Assembly (NCBI GenBank): GCA_000934385.1
Contig: KN880555.1
Coordinates: 1 to 64,000 of the forward strand
Source: Cylindrobasidium torrendii FP15055 ss-10
Lineage: Eukaryota; Basidiomycota; Agaricomycetes; Agaricales; Physalacriaceae
Length of the DNA stretch: 64,000 bases
Direction: 5' to 3'
The notes below the pieces were generated by a model. It saw only the letters and a program-made list of their open reading frames with translations. It was not told the DNA's origin and did no database searches. Both the position numbers and the translations under genes were made by a program. Positions 58,994-64,000 of this stretch are shown here, in pieces; positions within the stretch are counted from its first letter, which is position 1, and every line of letters begins with the position of its first letter.

Positions 58994-60239
58994 TCACCAA
59001 CTGCACGTAAGAACTACCCCAATTATGCCGGGCGATGAAGAAATTTCGGAATTCGAGGTGGTTCCCTCGTCATTGTCGCGCGCTTGTTGCGTTTTCCGTG
59101 CGTTCTTTGTCGATTTTCCATCGTTCGCCATACCCAGAGCCGCAGTCAGGCTCTTGATCGTGAACGCGTTTGCGGCCAAGTGCCTGCTCCCCCGTATAAT
59201 ACGTCCCTGCACACTAGTCAGTGCCGCAGATGATATCACGAATGGCATACCTGGGAACATCCTACTAATTTCTTTCACCTCTTCCGCCGTGCGTTCAACC
59301 CAAACAAAACGTTCCTCTTCACCTTCTCTGGGCGGCGCAGTATTGGCACTCGCGAAAACCCACGCCACAGCGCAATTCTCTAAGCCTTCCTGCCTCACAT
59401 GCGCATCAAGGCTGCATCGCGAGCGTCTTGAGCGACAAGGCTCGCAGGCATAGGATGGCTTCTTCCAAAGCTCCTGGCCGAGTCGGAAGAAGCAATCGAC
59501 GGGACGGTCAACGCAGTCCTCTCGTCGAGAGCACGACAAACACTTTGCGTTAGGAATACGCATCCGCACCTCCCATGGCCTGAAGCGGACTTGTTGGTCA
59601 TAATGTATCCAACCACTGCCCAAGGTCTGGCGCTGAACGGAGACGGGATCTGAGCCGTCGGAGGGTTGCCATTCGTCTAATAGACCAATGTGAGTGCGAT
59701 GTTATATGGCCTGTGCTCATCTCTGACCTAATCTTACTCTGGAGCTGCTGGAGGCTGCTGACGGTGACGACTGCGGGCTCACTTGTCCAAGAGGAGGCGA
59801 GGATGTGATGGTGCGTCCGTCGAACTGTGGTATTTGGGACAATTTGGGGATTTGCTGAATGCGACGCAGGAGATTCACGTCCGATGACCTCGCCGCGACT
59901 TTGTACGCTGCATCGTGGAAGGAGTCGTCAATCCAGAGCTGAATGGAACGTTTCTGAAAATCCTCGAGCATGTCCAGAAAATGGATCTACAAGCCGTGAG
60001 CGACGTTGCTGCAGGATTGCAGTTCAACTTACAAGAGCGGTGTGCATATTTCCGTGGTCTTCATCGTACCCTGGTGTGAGGACGCCCTCGACGATTTCTT
60101 TCCATGAACGCTTAATCGACTGGGACAGAAGCATTGCGGATGTTTGCCAGGATTCCGCCTCTGAGGAGGTGCGAGGGACCCATAAAACTGCGATGTCCTC
60201 GACATGTATGGGGAAGAGTTCCTGCTGGGATGAAGACAT
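58994..60239 (-). CDS. Cys-rich Zn-cluster-like protein
   Basis: The ATG at 60239 gives MSSSQQELFPIHVEDIAVLW, then SMKRSW-like helical sequence (LSQSIKRSWKEIVEGVLTPG). A second exon has FLDMLEDFQKRSIQLWIDDS and a Ser-rich linker. The third contains GSGWIHYDQQVRFRPWEVRM, then KCLSCSRREDCVDRPVDCFF and YACEPCRSRRSRCSL. The Cys spacing is C-x2-C-x5-C-x6-C, then C-x2-C-x6-C: like a Zn2Cys6 regulator in its second half but with an inserted segment of about 17 residues. Such paired cysteine units occur in basidiomycete proteins often described only as hypothetical. The C-terminal part includes EEVKEISRMFPGMPFVISSA and an alanine/leucine-rich helix, and ends at 58994. It could bind DNA or protein. 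Exact exon ends are approximate. Confidence 0.6.
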
Positions 60240-60849
60240 AGTGATGGGCAGAGGTGAGCGACGAAGTCAGTCAGCATGTTTTGAAGATAGCAAGTAAAAG
60301 TACGAAATTCCCACAGCCGATGCACATTGCGGCAAGTTCATGTTAAGTATGTACACTGACAAGATAGCACCGAAGCACTGGCACAACGAGTGCACAACTG
60401 CCGAGTTATCTTTCCGTTTACCGACTGAATACGCTAGTCACGCATAATTCGCGTGTTTCGCGACTTCCATTGCCAACTGGCGTTGGAGAAGCGGGCAATT
60501 GTGCAGCTGAACGGGAAGAAGACCACGGCCATGGCGCAAAAGCAGAGCGTCGGAGCATTCGGCTGGACGTTTTACGGATCCAATATTTCAGTCCGCCAGA
60601 TGCTGCCGAGATTAAATAAAAGCAGCAGCGGGGACAGCAGGTTGCCAGGAGGACTCGAACGCGAGTGCGCAGGGCTGGAGAGAGGGAACGGGTGTTCTGC
60701 CGAGTATTGCGTCATCGGTATCCGGGCCGGGCACATGTCCGAAATTCTCCGATGTTTGGCTGCACACGTCGTGTTTGGCCCGATCCTGTTTGTTCACGCT
60801 TGCCAGCGGCGTCACGCTTTTGCTTCTTTCCCTCATCACCCTTCTCAAC
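60240..60849. promoter_or_regulatory. divergent intergenic region
   Basis: Lies between the starts of the Cys-rich gene (-) and the hypothetical gene (+). A TTAAATAAAAG element at about 60.61 kb is a weak TATA candidate; the frame of 138 codons at 60453-60869 is not supported. Confidence 0.35.
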
Positions 60850-62150
60850 ATGGTGAAGCGCAGAGCTGAATTCATTGAAGACAACCGCGAATGCAAACAC
60901 ATTAAGAGTACTTCCGAGCCCACACATCGTGGCGATGATGTCTTGCCCGCCCCTCCCGCCGGCCCGACGACTGTGTCGTCATTGGAGCCAGCACCTGTAG
61001 CCTCTAGTTCTAAGCGAAAGCTCGAAGAGTAGGTGCCATACACAGGTGGCCCATCCTATGTGCTCACCCTTGTAGACTCACCTTTGTATCCGAAACTTTT
61101 CCTTCAACAGCGGCACCCGCCCGACTGGACGATGGTGACCGACCCTTGATAACGGATGAGTCGTTTGTCGCCGAAGACCCCGCACCGGAGACGTCGACAC
61201 GGAGAGGATCATCCCCCCTCCGGCATGAGCTTACTGTGGAAGAGCTTCTGGACGCCGAGGAGGACGATGATGAGTCATCATGCACGAGCTACCGCTCGCC
61301 TTCACCTACACCTTGTCCGCCGAAAATTCGCGATCCCAATATGTGGAAGCAAGCATGCCAGTACCGTGTAGGACATCTCTTCGCCGACTACGGCAAGGGT
61401 GTTATCCGTGAACTTGAAGAATCTGAAGAAGAATATCCGCCCAGCCTCGTATTTACCGCGCAGACTGCCTCGGCCAAGTCGTTATCCTGGCCTCCGCCCC
61501 GGCTTTCTTCTATTCGCTCGCCGGACATCTCATCTATCGCTCCAGCCATTGCGTATTTCAAGGGCACCCCGGCGGACTATCGTCGTAACGCAGTATGGGC
61601 TGGTTACGCACGAGATTGCTATCCTTTGCAGACGCTCCAACGTCGCTCTCCTCCACCACAACACTTTCAGGCAGCGGAGCCACAAATGTTCCAGTCGTAT
61701 ACGCTGCCACAAGGAAATCCCTATCAGTCGTGCGCTGGCCAGGAATATTCCTTCCCGCCATCGGACCCGTACTGTTGCGCGCCCCCGACAACGTACGAGC
61801 TTTCTCCCGGTCCAGACCCCACCATCTCTCCGATGTCGATGGATACTGTCACCCAGATTGACTATGGCTACACATCTCAGGAGTGCTTGCAGGCGCCGCA
61901 GGACGCGTATCAAGCCCAAGCAACATCTCCCGAAGGCCATGGCGCACCCTCTCCGGAGGCGTATGACCCGTACGCGGCGCAACAACCCCAGCCCAATAGC
62001 TACGAGCAGCAGATGCTCTTTCAATACTTGGACGATTGCCTCGACATATTGGCGCACACACCAATCGCTCCAGCCCAACCTCCGACTCCAGATTATGACT
62101 GGAACATGTTGGAGGGCCAGTCTTTCACCGAACTACTCAATGTTGCATAG
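60850..62150 (+). CDS. hypothetical protein, acidic/Pro-Tyr-Gln-rich
   Basis: The ATG at 60850 (CAACATGG) gives MVKRRAEFIEDNRECKHIKS, a basic start that could act as a nuclear signal with KRKLEE later in the exon. A 46-base intron (GTAGGT...CTTGTAG) joins KLE-E to LTFVSETFPSTAAPARLDDG. Then HELTVEELLDAEEDDDESSC, DPNMWKQACQYRVGHLFADY and a long Pro/Tyr/Gln/Ser-rich stretch (QSCAGQEYSFPPSDPYCCAP; DPYAAQQPQPNSYEQQMLFQ). It ends DYDWNMLEGQSFTELLNVA, an acidic-hydrophobic tail of the type found in transactivation segments. About 390 residues, mostly disordered, no domain. A transcription cofactor role is possible but only inferred. Confidence 0.65.
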
Positions 62151-62978
62151 TTACTCATCATGGATAACCGGGCGCCATGCGCGCTCAGACCTAACGTATA
62201 GGCTAGCGACGCTGTTTGCTCGTAGATTTATACCTCAATATTTTTACCTCCTCTAGCTTTGTACATCATTCTCTATCTTGTTGCTGGTTTTTCACTGCTG
62301 TAGTTATTCACGGAGAGACTTTATATATTGATTGTACAACGAGGGTCTCTTCGTTGTGGATTTTCCCCGCTCCGCCGTGCTGTGTGGGTTCTGCGTCGCG
62401 TAGGATGATAGCAGTCTGATTCCGGTTTTTCAAGTGGATGCTCTGCTTGATGCGAGTCGGACAATGCGTCAGAGCAAGTGTTTAGTGGGGCTTTCATTGG
62501 GTCTCGCGGAGGCAAGTTTGCTCAGTACAGTAGCTCAACGTGTGTCTATGTGAGATGTTTGCGGGATATGCCTCACAGTACCCAGTACGTAGTCACCAGC
62601 GTAAACTTATCAAGCACCATAAGTACGTTATAGTTGCAGTCGTGGTGGTACTGCAGAGCGGGCTGGCATGCTTAAATTCTGAATATGTTGTAACCGGGCT
62701 ACGACACCGATAGACACTGGCTCGGGGCGCCTACACAGCAGGCATTAGGCAAAAATGGCACTGACAGAGTGATAAATGTAGAATTAGATATGTAGACCAT
62801 TATATACTTTGTGCGTTTAAGAACTGACTTGGAAGGTCGGCATTGACTCTGAGCTCTCAGTTTCACCATCCAGTGTTCAGTATGTACTTCAGTGTCCACG
62901 GCGTGAAGTTACAACGGGCCACGACAGCAAATCAAAGTTGCTCCATGCAAGGCGCAAAAGGAAACACCGGTCTTGTAG
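62151..62978. other. intergenic
   Basis: 3' flank of the hypothetical gene and downstream flank of the tRNA. No gene was recognised. Confidence 0.5.
62956..62959 (-). terminator. RNA polymerase III T-run after the tRNA
   Basis: Four T on the minus strand, about 20 bases downstream of the tRNA 3' end; a minimal Pol III stop. Confidence 0.45.
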
Positions 62979-63050
62979 TTCCCTCTAGCCGACTTGAACG
63001 ACTGACCTCGTCATTACTAGTGACGCGCTCTACCACTGAGCTAAGAGGGA
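62979..63050 (-). tRNA. tRNA-Thr (anticodon AGU)
   Basis: On the minus strand the 7-base acceptor stem TCCCTCT pairs perfectly with AGAGGGA. The D arm is GCTC-AGTGGTA-GAGC. The anticodon stem CGTCA/TGACG encloses CTAGTAA with anticodon AGT (read as IGU, threonine). A 5-base variable loop is followed by a T arm with loop TTCAAGT. The discriminator base is A, giving 72 bases with no intron. Boxes A and B of the internal promoter are intact. Confidence 0.93.
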
Positions 63051-63211
63051 TTGAGATACGATCGGCACGCCTCCCTCTCATCGAACTTCGCGTGGGGAGT
63101 GGAATTTGAGAAGCGCGTCGCGTGACCGCGATTTACTACTGCCCGAGACCAGCTTTGCGTTGGGAGTTTTAGGTCCGATGGACAAGCAGGTCTTCCCATC
63201 TTACGCCCAAG

Positions 63212-64000
63212 ATGTCCGGCGATCCGCCCAAAATTCCGCCTGGTGAGTTGGATTGACCTTCATCGATCTCGAGCGTCGTCGACGCTACTTCCCATGAATA
63301 GCACTAGTGTCGAGAATACGACTTACCTTGCGACCCGCACAGAACGCCTCGAAGAGCTTATACACTACTTCAAATACGCGTCGTCTGCGTATGCACCGAT
63401 CTGCCCCCGCCCAAACGGCCGCATGCTCATCGCAGAGGTCTGGGGCGTTCCTCCCCTTCAAAGTCAGTCTTGATTGACTTCATTTCTCCTCGCCCATAGT
63501 TCAACGGCGATGGCACAGACGTTCACGGGTACGTCGCACGCGACGATGAGAAGAAGGAACTCATTGTGGCCATGCGGGGGAGGTGAGCCTTTCATTCTTC
63601 AATGATGAATCGGTGTCGTACCGTCCAATATTTTCGAGCGGTGATATTGTCCACTGTACTGACTGAGAACTCCACTCACAGCGGCTCTGTGGTCGACATT
63701 CTTTTGGACACGGCCGTTGCGCTCGTTCCTTTTATCAGCCCGGGCGTCACACACCTGCCCTCTGGCGTGTGTGTGCACAGCGGTTTCCTCATTGCATGGA
63801 ATGCCGTCGCCCTCCAGATACTCGCCATCCTCAAAGAACAGTTCTACATCTACGAAATAAAGGGTTACTCGCTGGTTGCAGCTGGCCATTCACTGGGTGG
63901 CTCTCTGGCAAGCTTGGCTACCGTCGCATTGAAGGAGAATTTCCCGGAGCATACTATGAGGTGTTACACGTACGGAGCACCACGGACGGGAGTGAGCCAA
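63212..64000 (+). CDS. class 3 lipase (alpha/beta hydrolase), truncated by the window end
   Basis: Triacylglycerol-lipase-like hydrolase. The right end is cut, so only the first ~200 residues are seen. The ATG at 63212 gives MSGDPPKIPPG; a short intron to the TCGAG acceptor (31 bases) would lead in frame to SSTLLPMNSTSVENTTYLAT. If that intron is too short to be real, translation starts at the ATG at 63294. Then RTERLEELIHYFKYASSAYA, PICPRPNGRMLIAE, FNGDGTDVHGYVARDDEKKE, LIVAMRGS (oxyanion/strand region), VDILLDTAVALVPFISPGVT, VHSGFLIAWNAVALQILAIL, and SLVAAGHSLGGSLASLATVA, where GHSLG is the nucleophile elbow with the catalytic Ser. YTYGAPRTG follows, as usual. Asp and His of the triad lie beyond the edge. 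No signal peptide, so perhaps intracellular. Confidence 0.85.

Noticed and set aside
61399..62256. 285-codon plus-strand ORF and a 182-codon minus-strand ORF
   Set aside because: Overlap the hypothetical gene at 60850-62150 in other frames; Arg/Ser-rich shadow translation with no start context.
1..64000. CRISPR arrays, bacterial insertion sequences, operons
   Set aside because: Spliced genes and a Pol III tRNA show a eukaryotic genome; no regularly spaced repeats were seen.

Overview
The window looks like nuclear DNA of a filamentous basidiomycete, most likely an agaricomycete. Nearly every recognisable gene is cut by several short introns (about 45-60 bases, GTRNGT donors, YAG acceptors). 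Genes are dense and lie on both strands. Several proteins belong to basidiomycete-type families: a fungal oligopeptide transporter, a Pho84-type phosphate carrier, a tyrosine-kinase-like domain, a secreted GMC oxidoreductase and a LysM secreted protein. All gene models were assembled by eye from reading frames, splice signals and protein motifs. Outer coordinates run from the inferred start codon to the stop codon and include introns. Species and families were not checked by any search.

Layout. 0.6-1.5 kb: secreted LysM protein (-). 2.3-3.5 kb: conserved protein of unknown function (-). 3.6-6.5 kb: PhzF-like protein and class I/II aminotransferase, tandem (-). 7.2-11.3 kb: intron-rich OPT-family transporter (-). 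11.7-14.3 kb: plasma-membrane type Na+/H+ antiporter (-). 14.3-17.0 kb: gene-poor. 17.0-18.9 kb: amino acid permease (+). 19.6-23.7 kb: cellular RNA-dependent RNA polymerase of the RNA-silencing type (-). 23.7-25.9 kb: gene-poor, holding a short 5'-truncated LINE insertion with a 13-base target-site duplication. 25.9-26.6 kb: hypothetical (-). 27.2-29.1 kb: secreted GMC oxidoreductase (-). 30.1-33.2 kb: kinase-like domain with a degenerate catalytic loop joined to Armadillo-like repeats (-). 34.0-35.7 kb: DUF2306-like membrane protein (+). 36.1-38.8 kb: second amino acid permease (-). 39.4-41.5 kb: EF-hand mechanosensitive (MscS) channel (-). 41.8-44.0 kb: phosphate transporter (-), preceded by a possible decayed gene. 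44.8-45.6 kb: small multi-pass membrane protein (-). 46.2-47.2 kb: a 31-residue membrane ORF (-) and a disordered hypothetical protein (+). 47.5-49.3 kb: second DUF2306-like protein (-). 50.2-52.0 kb: signal-peptide plus single-pass membrane protein (-). 52.6-53.5 kb: hypothetical (-). 54.1-57.0 kb: large proline-rich protein with a conserved C-terminal half (+). 59.0-60.2 kb: Cys-rich, Zn-cluster-like protein (-). 60.8-62.2 kb: hypothetical (+). 63.0 kb: tRNA-Thr(AGU) (-). 63.2 kb to the right edge: class 3 lipase, cut by the window (+).

How the genes fit together. The window is rich in membrane transport: peptides, Na+/H+, amino acids twice, phosphate, and a stretch/Ca2+-responsive channel. 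It also has secreted or cell-surface functions (LysM, GMC oxidoreductase, signal-peptide membrane protein). There is no obvious operon-like or secondary-metabolite cluster. The PhzF/aminotransferase pair is the only adjacent enzyme pair that could share a small-molecule pathway. The strongest non-routine observations are the probable pseudokinase-Armadillo fusion, the perfect TSD around the LINE fragment beside the silencing polymerase gene, the inverted DUF2306 paralogue pair, and a few small or decayed coding candidates between genes.
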